Origin: Zymoseptoria tritici IPO323
Taxonomy: Eukaryota > Ascomycota > Dothideomycetes > Mycosphaerellales > Mycosphaerellaceae
Assembly: GCF_000219625.1 (NCBI RefSeq)
Contig: NC_018208.1
Coordinates: forward strand, 248,001 to 312,000
Length of the DNA: 64,000 nucleotides
Direction: 5' to 3'
Numbering within the stretch: position 1 is the first letter of the stretch; each line of letters begins with the position of its first letter. The notes beneath the pieces are model-generated. The model made no database searches. It was not told where the DNA came from and saw nothing but the letters and a program-made list of their open reading frames with translations. The translations under genes and the position numbers were made by a program. Positions 1 to 12,800 of the stretch are shown here, piece after piece.

Positions 1-294
1 ATCAAGTCGAGAAGCACCGACGAAGTAATACAATCAAGCTCGTGTTGGGGAGTGAGGCAGGTCAGGTGAAGTAGTATGGACAAACAGATGTATGCTTCTA
101 TTTTGATCGAGCTAATCCATCCCAAAGTCGGCCGCGTACGGCAAGAATATAAAGTAGGAGAGGGTTATAGCTACAAATATGATATGAGATGCCCCGCGGG
201 GCTTGTTCAATGAGTGACTGCCGTTCAATGCTTTTCCTTCCACTTCGCTTCCTCCACCATCTCATCTCCGTCTTTCATGGACAACAAAGACTCT

Positions 295-3200
295 CTAGTT
301 GCCGGCCCTTCGTACGCGGCGGTACGAGTATGGGTATGGCTGAGTGTTGCCGGGACCTTGTTTAGGACCTTGGCCTGGTAGCTTTGGTCCTTGGCCGCCT
401 GGAGGCTTTGGGCCTGGACCGGCTGGAGGCTTTGGGCCTTTGCCGCCTGGAGGCTTTGGGCCTGGACCGCCTGGGAATCCCGGAAGCTTTGGGATGGGTC
501 CTGGGCCTGCGTTCTCACCCGGACCGCCTGGTCCAGCGGGCAGGTTGTCATATTGGTCATATGTCGGAGGTTGGTAGTATGACGGAGGCTGGTAGTATGA
601 CGGAGGGGTGGGCGCTGAAGTGGAGCTGGTTGTGGAAGTCATCATGGTCGTGGAAACAGTCACAGTGGTCATGCTGCCTGATTGCGCGGATGAGCTCTGG
701 AAGCTTGCGGTGCTAGTGGAAGCGGCGCCGGTTGTAGAGGTCGGTGTAACACCGCTAGCCTCGACAGTGGTGGTCGACTGCTGGGTTGAGGTTGCGCTGC
801 CAGTGCCGGTCACGGAAGAGGAAGTGATCTGGCTAGCGGAAGAGATCGACCCGGATGCAGAGGAGCTTACAGCGCTGCCGGTCGTGGACTGGCTGATGGA
901 GGAAGTTGGTACAGATCCCGTTGAGCTGGAGGCACTGCCGGTTGTGGACTGGCTGACGGAAGAAGTGCTAGTGACACTCTGGCTGGAGGAAGTGCCGGTA
1001 GGGGTAACACTGCTAGTGCCCTGGGTGCCAGTAGACGAAACAGATCCGCTTTGGCTAGTCGATTGCGTCGAAGATTGAGATCCAGACGTCGCGGAGGACA
1101 CAGGCGTGCTAATGGAGGTTGAGATCGTGCTCTGGCTAGTCTGCGTGTTCGATACGGTTCCAGTGGAGGAAACAGATCCCGATGTCGCAGAGGAAACAGT
1201 CATGCTGAGAGAGGTCGAGATTGTGCTCTGGCTAGTCTGTGTGCCAGATGCGGTTCCAGTGGAGGATTTGGATGCGGACATCGAAGACGAAACAGGCGTG
1301 CTGATGGAGGTCGAGAACGGGCTCTGGCTAGTCTGGGTTCCAGTGGAAGACAGCGATCCTGAGGTCATGGAAGAGACGGATGCACTAGAAGAGGCAGTCA
1401 TGCTTCCGCTAGATTGCGTAGCAGATGTGCTTCCCGATGTGCTGGTGATCCCGGTCGAGGTCTGCGATACAGAGCTAGAAAGTTGCGTTGTGCTTGTTGG
1501 AGTCACAGCGCTGCCCTCGGTGAAGCTAGCACTCTGGCTTGTGGTCTGCTGCGCGGAAGATGTGGTGCCGGTCTGGGTGCCAGATGAAGAGCTCTGAGTG
1601 TTTGTCTGAGATGTAGCCGTGTTGGATTCAGTAGCCGAAGTCTCCTGCGCCGACGATGTGCTGCCGGTCTGAGTGCTCTGGCTGTTCGTCTGAGATCCAG
1701 TGGTCTGGCTCTGGCTTGTGCTGCCGGTCTGAGTGGCGGTCTGAGTGCTCTGAGTGTTGCTCTGAGTGGTCTGGCTCTGGCTTGAGCTGCCGGTCTGAGT
1801 GGCGGTCTGAGTGCTCTGGCTGTTTGTCTGAAGGCTCTGGCTCTGGCTAGTGACGCTGTTGGTGTTGGATGCGGTGTTGCCTTGAGTAGTGCTGAATCCA
1901 GTCTGGCTAGTCTGGGAAGTCTTGGAAGTGCTCAAGCTTGAACCAGGGGTCGTGCTGCTGATATCGGAGGAAGTCGATGCTCCGGAAGTGGAGCTCACAG
2001 TCGCAGAATCAGTAGCAGTGTTCGAGGAAGCAGATGTGATGCCGGAGGTCGAAGATCGCTCAGTCGATGAGACGGCGGAAGTAGATTGCGTCTGAGATCC
2101 GCTGGTCAGGGAACCCGTGGATGATGCCGATGAAGCAGAGCCAGTGACCTGAGATGTCGACTCAGAAGTGCTGGACACTCCAGAGGTCAATGATACCGAT
2201 GAAGTAGAGCCGGTGACCTGAGATGTCGACTCGGAAGTGCTGAAAATACCAGAGGAAGAGCTAGATGCTCCAGTCGAGGACTGTCCGATCGTGGAGGCAG
2301 ACATGCCGGAAGACACTGCGGAAGTTGAGCTGGTGGGCGTCACAGCGCTAGCCTCCGTAGAAGAGGAGGATGACTGGCCAGTAGAGCTATTTCCAGTCTG
2401 AGTGGCGGAAGAGACTGACGAGCCTGTCTGGCTAGTTGCCGAAGTGCTCTGGCTGCCTGGAGATGAGGTGCCCGTCACACTTGAGCTGATGCTGGAGGAC
2501 GTCGGGGAACCGCTAGTCTGCGATGACTGGCTAGCCGGCGTGGACGCGCTCAATGAAGAGGAAGATCCTGACACCGTTGAGCTAGCGCTGGAGCTGATTT
2601 GAGAAGATCCGGTCTGCGACGTCTGGCTAGCAGGCGTGGTCTCACTCAGTGAAGAGAAGGTACCTGACACAGTCGAACTGACGCTGGAGATCGTACCAGA
2701 GGCGCTGCTCTGTGAAGTCTGGCTAGCGGAAGTGGTCTGGCTCAATGAAGAAGAGAAGCCGGACACAGTTGAGCTAACGCTGGAGCTGGTCTGGGATGAG
2801 CCGGTCTGCGAGGTCTGGCTGGCAGGCGTGGTCTCGCTCAATGAAGAGGAGGTACCCGTGACACTTCCGCTGACAGTGGAGGCCGTCTGCTGAGTGGAGA
2901 CAGAAGTGGAGGATCCCGTGGCCGAGACAGAACTGGATGAAGGAGTCACGGCATTACCGGTAGAACTGCTCGATTGGACAGAGGACAATCCAGAGGTCGA
3001 GGCTGAGCTAGAAGAGCCCGTGCTTGAGCCGCTCTCGATCGATGTCAAAGAGGTGACACCGGAGGAGCTTGACATGGAGGAGCTTGACATGGATGTGGTG
3101 GAGTATGGTCCCGAAGAAGTGGTCGAAACGGTCGCTGTGCTGAACGACGTGGCGAAAGTCGTAGACGAGGAAGGCTTAACGCATTGCTTGGCCTGGTAGT

Positions 3201-6200
3201 TGTAGCCACCGTAGGTGTACGTGTACGTTTCGCAGACAAGACCTGGGCAGCAGGTCTTCCTGTTTCCACACTGCTCGTGTTCAAGCTTGCAAACCTTGGT
3301 GGTGGATGTGGCCTGCGAGGCAGATGTGCTCTGCACGCTCGAGGAGGTGATACCGGCAGAAGTCGAAGATCCCACATTCGAGGATGTAGTGCTAGATGGC
3401 GTCACGGCACTGCCCTGGGAGGAGGAGGATTGAGTGCCCGACGTCTGCGAGGCTGAGCTGGAGGATCCGGAGAGGAAAGTAGCGCTCGACTGAGACGAAG
3501 TGCTTGCCACGCTTCCAGTGGAGGATCCGGAAAGGGATGTGGCGCTCGACTGAGACGAAGTGCTTGAGACGCTGCCAGTGGATTGAGTGGAGGATCCGGA
3601 CAGGGTCGTAGCGCTCGACTGAGCCGAAGTGCTTGAGACGCTGCCAGTGGTGGAAGATCCAGACACGCTCGACTGAGCCGAGGTGCTAGAGATGCTGCCA
3701 GTGGATTGGGTGGAGGATCCGGACAGGGTCGTAGCGCTCGACTGAGCCGAAGTGCTTGAGACGCTGCCAGTGGATTGGGTGGAGGATCCGGACAGGGTCG
3801 TAGCGCTCGACTGAGCCGAAGTGCTTGAGACGCTGCCAGTGGATGATCCAGATACGCTCGACTGAGCCGAGGTGCTAGAGATGCTGCCAGTGGAAGAAGA
3901 GCCGCTCGCGGAAGAAGAGCCTTGAGAAGTGCTCTCAGTCGACTGACTCATGCTCTGGGTTGTGCTGGACGGGGTCACGGCACTTGCCTCTGAGGTGGAG
4001 GACTGGGTGAATGTCTGCTCAGTGGAAGTGCTCGAAAGGCTTCCGGTGGAAGATCCAGACAAGGTCGTACCGCTAGCAGTGCCTGTGAAGGTCACGCTAG
4101 ATGTAGACTGGCTGATCGTAGAGGTTGAGGATACCGGAGCACTGGTAGAAGAGCTGCCCGAAACTGACGAAGTGGATTCAGAGGACTGAGAAGAAGACGA
4201 GATCGAACCCTGCATGGTGGACGTCGGGGTCACCGCGCTAGCCTCTGAGGTTGATTCAGTCGCGCTGGTAGTACGGGTAGAAGATCCCGCGCTGTTAGTA
4301 GACTGCGAAGCGCTCGTGGAGGAACCGGTGACTGACGACTGCGTAGACTCGCTGGTAGATTGAGTGGACACAGAAGTCGAGGAGACCGGAATGCTGTTCG
4401 TGGATTGGCTGGAAGACTGGCTGACAGATGAGGAAGATCCTTGGCTCGTTGAGGATGTGCTCCCGATTGTTCCGCTCGAAGTCTGAGTAGACACGGATGT
4501 TGAAGAAACTGGCGTGCTAGTGGACTGAGTGGAGACAGACGTGGAGGACACGGAGACGCTGGTAGAAGATCCAGTGCCCGACGACGTGCTCTGCGTAGAT
4601 CCGCTGGTAGACTGGATGGAGACAGACGAGGAGGACGCTGAGACGCTGGTAGAAGATCCAGTGCCAGATGACATGCTCTGCGTCGATCCGCTAGTAGACT
4701 GGGAGGAGAGGGACGTGGAAGACACTGGGACGCTGGTGGAGGATCCAGTGCCCGACGACGTGCTCTGCGAAGACAGGCTTTCAGTTCCAGTGACCATAGA
4801 CGTAGAGGATTGCATGCTAGTAGTCGGGGTCACGGCGCTGGCCTCAGTGGTCGAGCTGATAGATTGAGACTCAGTAGACCCGGTGGAGGCGGATGTAGCG
4901 GTTGTGGAAGAGCCAGTGCTTTGAGTCGATACGCTCGAAGTCTGGGTAGAGACCGAGGTGGAGGACACTGAAGCGGTGCTCTGTGTAGACTCAGTCGTAG
5001 ACTGAGTAAGCGAAGAAGTAGGGCTCTGCATGCTGGTGGTCGGGGTCACTGCGCTTGCTTCAGTGGTGGATCCAGTGGAGCTGGCGGACTGCGACTGGCT
5101 GGAACCAGTCGAGGAAGAGACGGAGTTCGTGGACTCAGTGGACGAAGCAGACTGCGAAGTCGAAACCGAAGCGGTGCCAGATGTGGAGCCGGTCTGGGTT
5201 GTGCCGCTCTGAGTGCTGGATGAAGATCCGACTGATGATGAACTGATGCTGCTAGACAAAGGCGTGGCTGATGAGGAGGTCTGGCTGAACGAAGTCGCGG
5301 AGCCGGTGCTGCTCATAGACTCGGTAGATTGAGTGGAAGAGGCAGACCCACTGGTCGAAGACTGCGAGACAGAAGTGGACTGCGACGATGTTGAGCCAGT
5401 GCTTGATCCCGACTGGGTAGCAGTGGACTGCGAGGCGGAGGAGGATGGAGTCGCGGTAGAGACGCCCGTCGAAACAGATGCGGATGTCGATCCAGTGCCG
5501 CTTGTGCTAGATTGCGATTGCGTTGTTCCGGTCTGGCTGGAAGGTGCAGTCACGGTAGACTGGGTCGATTGAGACTCGGTCGATTGAGACTGGCTAGACT
5601 GGGACTGGGAAGACTGAGACTGGGTCGATTGAGTCGATTGAGACTGAGAGGAACCAGTAGTAACAGACGACGAAGTAGACTGCACGTTGGAAGAGGTGGC
5701 CGACACAGATGTGGTGCTGGATGGAGTTACGGCGCTCGCCAGGGTGGTAGATCCGGTGCTTTGAGACCCGCTCTGTGTAGATTGCGTCTGGGAGGTAGAC
5801 TGAGTCTGGGAGGTAGACTCGGTGGTTTGAGTTCCGCTCTGGGTAGACTGAGTCTCGGAAGCAGAGCCAGTGGTCTGAGTTCCGCTCTGGGAAGACTGGG
5901 TCTGAGAAGTAGAGCCAGTGGTCTGAGTTCCGCTCTGGGTAGACTGAGTCTGAGAAGCAGAGCCAGTGGTCTGGGTTCCGCTCTGGGTAGACTGAGTCTG
6001 GGAAGCAGAGCCAGTGGTCTGGGTTCCGCTCTGGGTAGACTGAGTCTGAGAGGTAGACTGGGTGCTTTGGGTTCCGATAGAAGACTGCGTTTCGGTGGTA
6101 GACTGGAGGCTTTGAGTACCGCTCTGGGTAGAGGCGGAGTTGGTCGAAACAGACGAGCTGCTGGACTGAGTCTGGAAAGTTGTGGGTGTCTGAGCGCTGC

Positions 6201-9200
6201 TAGAGGCAGTCTTAGTCGACAGCGAGGTGCTGAGGGAAGTAGACTGCGTGCTTTGAGTCTCGCTCTGGCCAGACTGGGTCTGAGAGGTAGACTGGGTGCT
6301 CTGAGTGCCGCTCTGGGTAGATGCAGTGTTGGTCGAAGCAGACGAGCTGCCAGACTGAGTCTGAGAAGTCGCGGGTGTCTGGGTGCTGGTAGAGACCGTC
6401 TGGGTGTCGGTGGAGACAGTCTGGGTGCTGATAGAGTTAGTCTGAGTCGACAGCGAGGTGCTGGCGACACTGCTCGACTGGGACTGAGAGATAGACGAGC
6501 TGCCGGTCTGAGATGTGCTCGAGCCGGTCTGCGATGAAGCAGACGACGAGCCCAAGGAGCTCTGCAGAGAGGAAGATCCTGTCGTCGAGGCAGTACCGCT
6601 GGACAAAGAGGTAGTCGGCGTCACGGCGCTTGCCTCGGAGGTTGAAGAAACTGTTCCGGAGCTGGAAGTTCCAGTCGCGGACGAAGTGGACTGGATGTTG
6701 GATTGAGAAGTGCTCGAGATAGTCTGCGAGGAGGAATCGAACAGCGTGCTGGAGGAAAGCTGCGTAGACGTCGGTACCGCGAAGGTAGTCGAGGACGATG
6801 GGGTCACAGCACTGGCCTCGGAAGTAGACTGGCTGCTCGTGCCAGTCTGCGAGGAAGCAAGGCTGGAAGAGCTATCCGTCTGCGAAGAAGTGGATCCGGT
6901 CTGCGAAGACGAAGAGCCGGTCTGCGTAGAGGAAGAGCCGGTCTGCGAAGACGAAGAGCCGGTCTGCGAAGAGGAAGAACCAGTCTGCGAAGACGAAGAG
7001 CCGGTCTGCGAGCTGCTGGAAGTGGGCACAGACGTCGAGCTTCCCTGGGAGGAGGTGGAAGACGTCGGTGTGACAGCGCTAGCCTCAGAGGTAGATTGGC
7101 TGCTCGTGCCCGTCTGCGAAGACGAAGCGATAGAGCTGGTAGAAGAACCGGACTGCGAGGAAGCGATCGATGTGCTGGAGGAGCTACCAGTCTGCGAAGA
7201 CGAAGAGCCAATCTGCGAAGAGGAAGAGCCGGTCTGCGAGCTGCTGGAAACCGGCGCAGACGACGAGCTTCCCTGAGAGGAAGTGGATGACGACGGTGTC
7301 ACAGCGCTAGCTTCGGTGGTTGACTGGCTGCTCGTGCCCGTCTGCGAGGACGAAGCCGTCAGGCTGGAGGAGCCGCCGGTCTGCGAAGTAGAGTCGGTCT
7401 GCGACGAAGAGCTGCCAGTCTGCGAGGACGAACCAGACTGCGTGCTGCTCGAGGAGACCGGAGCAGATGTCGAGCTTCCCTGAGAAGCGGAAGTAGAAGA
7501 CGTCGGTGTTACAGCGCTGGCCTCGGTCGAAGACTGGCTGCTGGTGCCGGTCTGCGAAGATGAAGCATTCGAAAGGCCGGTGGTGGAGCTACCAGTCTGC
7601 GAAGAGGAACCGGACTGCGACGAGGCGATCGACGTGCTGGAAGAGCTGCCAGTCTGCGAGGAAGATCCAGACTGCGTGCTGCTAGATGAAACTGGAGTGG
7701 ACGTCGAGCTTCCGATCGATGTGCTGGAGGAGCTTCCAGACTGGAGAGTGGTCGATCCGGTCTGGAAAGAGGATCCCGTCTGCGAAGAAGAGCTGATCTG
7801 CGAAGAGGACTCGGTCTGAGAAGAAGAAGAGCCGGTCTGCGAAGTAGAGCTGATCTGCGAAGAAGATCCGGTCTGAGAAGAAGAAGAGCTGGTCTGCGAA
7901 GACGGGCTGGTCTGCGACGAAGAAGAGCCGGTCTGCGAAGTAGAGCTGATCTGCGAAGAAGATCCGGTCTGAGAAGAAGAAGAGCCGGTCTGCGAAGAAG
8001 ATCCGGTCTGAGAAGAAGAAGCTGTCTGCGAGGCCGAGCCGGTCTGAGAAGAAGAAGCTGTCTGCGAGGCCGAGCCGGACTGCGTGCTGCTCGAGGATGC
8101 TGGCATAGATGTGCTAGAGGTGCTTTCAGACTGGAGAGTGGTCGATCCGGTCTGCGAAGACAAACCTGTCTGCGAAGACGAACCCGTCTGCGAAGACGAA
8201 ACCGTCTGCGAAGACGAGCCAGTTTGAGAAGACAATCCAGTTTGCGAAGAAGAGCCAGTCTGAGAAGACGAAACCGTCTGCGAAGAGCCAGTCTGAGAAG
8301 ACAATCCAGTCTGCGAAGAGGAGCCAGTCTGAGAAGATCCCGTCTGCGAGGCCGAGCCAGACTGCGTGCTGCTCGAGGATGCTGGCAAAGATGTGCTAGG
8401 GGTGCTTCCAGACGGGAGAGTGGTCGATCCGGTCTGCGAAGAAGAACTCGTCTGCGAAGAGGAACCCGTCGAAGAAGAACCCGCCTGAGATGAAGAGCCG
8501 GTCTGCGAAGATCCGGACTGTATGCTGCTAGTAGATCCCGATGCAGGTGTCGTCGGAGCGGATTGCGAAGAGGACCCCGTCTGCGAGGAGGAGCTGATCT
8601 GCGAAGAAGAGCCAGTTTGAGAAGAGCTGATCTGCGAAGAAGAGCCAGTCTGAGAAGAGCTGATCTGCGAAGAAGAGCCTGTCTGAGAAGAGCCGATCTG
8701 CGAAGAAGTGCCAGTCTGAGAAGAGCCGATCTGCGAAGACGAGCCAGTCTGAGAAGAGCTGATCTGCGAAGAAGAGCCGGTCTGAGAAGAGCTGATCTGC
8801 GAAGAAGAACCAGTCTGAGAAGAGCTAATCTGCGAAGACGATTCAGTCTGGGACGAAGAACCGGTCTGGGAAGAAGGGCCGGTCTGCGAAGATCCAGACT
8901 GCGTGCTGCTGGAGACAGTGGAGGACGATGGTGTCACAGCACTAGCCTCAGAGCTCGACGACCCGGATGAGCTCGCGGACTGCGAAGAGCTGCTGCCGGT
9001 CTGAGAAGAAGAGCCGGTCTGCGAAGATCCAGACTGCGTGCTGCTGGAGACAGTGGAGGACGATGGTGTCACAGCACTGGCCTCGGAGCTCGACGATCCG
9101 GATGAGCTCGCGGACAGTGAAGAGCTGCTGCCGGTGTGCGACGAAGCAATCATCGAGCCAGTGGAGCTGCTCTGCAGGCTGGAGCTGGAAGAGCGAACAT

Positions 9201-9866
9201 TTGTGGAAGAAGCGGGACGAGCAGACGTTGTCGAGCTCGATGCCGATCCTTGAGTTGTGGATGCGGAAGTCTGTCGATGATTGTCAGTGCCTTTGTTCAA
9301 TCGACCAAGCAGTCGGAGAGATAACTCACGCTAGCGGGGGTGGTGCAGATCGTCGACGTCTGCTTGACCTTCTTGGTTTTGCTGTAGGTCAGGGTCCTTG
9401 TGATGGTCTTTGGCTGCTGAATGCACTTGCACCATTGCTGCAACTGCTGCTTGTGCAACTTGAGGTACTTCCACTTGATCTGGTTCTGGTAGTTGTTGTT
9501 GAATGTTGCCTCAGGCTCAGCGTCGGCCTCCGCGTCCCTCTTCTCAGAGGGCTTGGAGGTCGTCTCCTCCTCGCTGATATCCACGCGGTAGGATGGCGGG
9601 GGGTTGTTGGCCGGGCAAGCGAGCGTCTTGGTCTTTGCAACGGTAACGGTCGTCTTGACGGTCTTGGTCTGGTATTCGGTGACCTTGCCCGGAGGGTAGA
9701 ATGTCTGACAGTACTGAACCGCAGGGCCGTAAGACTTGAGACTATCGTATCCCCGGTAGGGCTGTCTCTGGCAGATGTCGTCGTTGCCGAAAGATGGGAG
9801 GTTAGGGGCGGCAGAAGTCCATTGCACGGCGGCAGCCAGAGCAAGGACAACGGCGTTGGCGTGCAT
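295..9866 (-). CDS. Giant secreted Ser/Thr/Gln-rich adhesin-like wall protein, 3170 aa
   Basis: Two exons, 9866..9330 and 9270..295. The 59-bp intron has GTGAGT, CTGAC and CAG signals and joins in phase 0. Residues 1-19 are a signal peptide. Residues 20-179 are a small domain with six cysteines (32, 53, 84, 146, 148, 174) and a KEX2-like KR at 109-110. Residues 180 to about 3065 are almost entirely S, T, Q and G, built from SSSQTG hexads and STQ runs and punctuated about 17 times by EASAVTP-like motifs. One compact six-cysteine module lies at about 2173-2209. The last ~104 residues are a PSYYQP and PGG/KPP-rich basic tail ending RRVRRAGN. No GPI-type hydrophobic C-terminus is visible. Composition and architecture fit a heavily O-glycosylated fungal wall or surface protein; an adhesion role is inferred. 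No known family covers the whole protein. Confidence 0.85.
3181..3291 (-). other. Six-cysteine knot-like (knottin-type) module inside the adhesin
   Basis: Residues ~2173-2209 of the giant protein carry the spacing C-x6-C-x5-CC-x4-C-x16-C, with CGNRKTCCPGLVC at the core. This is the cysteine framework of inhibitor cystine knots (1-4, 2-5, 3-6 pairing in that fold). It is the only cysteine-containing stretch in about 2900 residues of low-complexity sequence. The x16 loop is Tyr/Gly-rich. Pairing and fold are inferred from spacing only, and no toxin function is implied. Confidence 0.6.
7780..8900 (-). repeat. SSSQTG/SSSQIS-coding 18-bp minisatellite
   Basis: This part of the adhesin is a degenerate tandem array of an 18-bp unit (plus-strand reading about GAAGAGCCGGTCTGCGAA) encoding SSSQTG-type hexads. 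Variants alternate QTG with QIS around 8600-8840. Unit lengths stay multiples of three, so frame is kept. Such arrays commonly change copy number in fungal wall proteins. Confidence 0.8.
8870..9137 (-). repeat. 135-bp tandem duplication in the adhesin N-terminal region
   Basis: The block beginning GGTCTGCGAAGATCCAGACT occurs at 8881 and again at 9016, a 135-bp (45-residue) period. The two copies are nearly identical and each encodes one EASAVTPSSSTVSSSTQSG block. Confidence 0.8.
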
Positions 9867-12800
9867 GATGGAGGTAAAACGAATGTAGTAGGGGGAAGGG
9901 GATCAACGAAAGAATGCAGCGAATGGACTGCTCTCGAAGGCGAGAGAGATGGTTCTTCAAAAACGATTGTGAGCGAGGTCGACACCTCTTTAAACGATGA
10001 ATGAACAACAGCAAGAAGCAAAAAAGAACGAGTCAATACAGGCCGACAGTGTAAAAGGTGAAACAAGGACAGAGAGAAAAAGAAGAGATGCGGTTTATGG
10101 TCAGCATGCCCTCGACGAGAGCCATCCTGGTCAAGTTCTCGATTGGGCAATCTTCGGACTGTGCTGCCGTTGTGGATTGACCAATCCAATCACTGCAAGT
10201 GCTCAATAAGTGCGATCGTATAAGAGACCCGTGCGGAAAGTATCCACCAAGGCGTCGGTAGCGCGGTGGCCAGATTCTCCCGCGGTGGAGGCAGGACTGT
10301 GCCAGCATGTGTTGAGTAGGCACATACCTGGCCGGTCGTGGTTGAACATCGACCAGACCATGACATGTCGTGGCTTGACTTTCACAACAGCTGGCGGTGA
10401 GATCCTCTTTCTTGTCGATGGACCCAAGAGATTTGCCTATCCAAAGGCCTCTTGGAAGTCCATCTCTTCACGCCGGCCAGCATCGCCACGATCTGCACGG
10501 GTTCTTGCGTTGTGCAAATTTAGTGTAATAAGTCATAGGCATCTGCCCAGTCCGAGAGAGTGCAAGCCACAAGCAGTAATGAGGAGGCGGCATGTAGGTT
10601 GATATTGAGTTCAGTCTAACGCAAGGCACGGATTCATGAGCATCCAGAGCGCGGCATCGTAACTTCAATTGAAGAGCAGATCTTCGTCATTCTCCGGCGG
10701 CGTAAACCCAGATGCAGGTCCGATGGCTGCATTGGTTCATGGCGTATAGAACAAGCCGTGCGGTAAGTGTATGGTGGCGGTGTCTGAGGCCTTTTTCCAC
10801 TGTCATGAATCAGCAGAAAGACTCCTCGCAGGACGAATGAAAACTGCATGAGTGGGTCAAAACTTGTGTATCCCGCGGTGTCAGCAGAAGCATAAGAGGG
10901 CGATGGGACGGCACAGAGCAGGCATGTTGTCCACGGAGGCCTCACCGCATACCGCGCCGGAGACTCCCGACCCACAGGCGTGGTATCAGTCACTGCAAGG
11001 TACCATCGAGCAGGAGTCGAGGTCTTCAATGTCTCGCCACTCCACGGGTGTTTGACGCCGGCATGAATAAGGGCCATGCTTGATGTTGATGGAAGAGCAT
11101 GAAGCTGAAAGCTATCTGAACTGGCGGACGATGTTTGAGGACGATTTGAATTGAGCCGAGGAGAACCCGGGCCACGGCCACACACGCACGGTTCTATCTA
11201 CTTCCGATGGTTCAGGCAAGAGTCGGATGCAGTGATAATAATTCCCATCGATATCACCGCCATGTGGTATGCACTACGACAAATGACGTCGTCCACTATT
11301 ATTTGCATTGTGGTCAACGCAATTGACAGATGCCAGTGCTGAAAGCAATGCACAAAGCTATTCTATGCCCCTGCTCAATAAAGAAGCAGGACACGACCGA
11401 ACCTAAGCAGTGGACCAACTCGAATGTGCTCAAGATTTCCTATTTGAGAGGCAAGGTCGCATGTACCTCTAACACTCTACGATGTTGAGCAGATGCTTCC
11501 CGGGTTCATGCCTGTTTTCTCCACGTTCGTCCCATTGCACTCGTGCCGCGACTCTTCAGTCTCTACTCAACTCAGCAGAACACGACTCCGCGTGCCGTCC
11601 CCGCCCCAAAGCTATCGTTTCGTCGATGCAAGAAAGCCACGCCTAGTGCCGTATGCGTGCTCTCTGGCTACCGTTTGGGGCTAGAACACGGCACATCGAC
11701 GATTTTGAAACATGCCGCCGTGAGAGCGAGGTCAAGATGCTGACCACGATTCTGTGCGCCACAGTTTCCGCCATCCGAACCCCCCACACAAAGTACACCG
11801 CAGCGCGACCCTGTACCATCGACTCTAGATAGGATAGGGTGAGACATTGTTGCGTGAGCCAGTGGAAGGGATGGGCCGCCCACTTCTGTTTTCTGTAACA
11901 CACCAGCGGCGTTCGTCCGCGCGCACGATCCACGACCCACTTCGAGCAGCAGTGAGCGGCTGGTGACTCGCAGGAGTAGGAAGCACCTCTTTGGCAGGCA
12001 GGGCTGACAAGATATGTCTCAATGAAACCGTGGTTGTTTATCCGAGAAGGCGCCTGACCAGAGTTCAGACGTACTGCGAGATCGTCTTGACATGGCATCT
12101 GTTGTTTCGGTATAGAACTGGTAGCGAAACGAAGAGCATGTTGAGATGGTCTCGATGCTGGAGCTGAGAGATTCACGAAGAGTCCTCTCTCTCACTGATG
12201 CGTACCTAAGGCTCAATATAGTCTTGTCTGCCTCAGGCTGCATCGTCTGCTGACTGATCGCAAGCAGAAAATCCGGCCCTCACCTCAACCAAGTTTCTGC
12301 TCTTCAACCACCTCCGCTCGATGAACTCCTTCTGAATCACGTGTTCATCCTTCCCCTTGTTCTCCTTTGTCTTGCCCCACCGGCCCGTGGCTCCAACTCA
12401 GCCGGTTGTCCACTCTACCGATCAGGCAAAGTACACGAATCTCCTTCATCTCTTGGCCTCGCTTCCACGCCCTCGAGATTCGTGACCTGTTTCCATTGGA
12501 CGGTCCGGTCGGGTGTCATGCAGGAGGAAGCTCACACCACCCAAGCCCTCGTGCAGCAAGCTTCTCGTGTCCGCCGCATGGGCAAGGCACTGGAACTTGG
12601 TCATCGATCATGTATGTGCAGCGGACATATTCAATCACGATTCATCTGGGCCAGGCTAGCACCGGGCAAAGAGCTTCCTTCGCTGGCACAGCTGGCTCGC
12701 GTCCAGCTGCAGTTCTCGTCGGGGTTGGTGGGATGGAAGCTTGTAGCTTTCCCCGGAGCTGAGGCTGAGAATTGAGACTGGCTGAACCCTCGCCTGACAT

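Noticed and set aside
5512..6537. 341-codon Arg/Leu/Gly-rich open frame on the plus strand, and several similar ones between 384 and 8970
   Set aside because: They are antisense shadows of the adhesin repeats: periodic composition, no start context, no family and no splice signals.
10634..11185. 183-codon minus-strand frame in the long intergenic region
   Set aside because: No recognisable domain, no splice support and no start context.
12341..12775. 144-codon frame with a hydrophobic leader, considered as a small secreted protein
   Set aside because: After the leader there is no cysteine pattern, repeat or family, and another frame of similar length overlaps it. Too weak to annotate.
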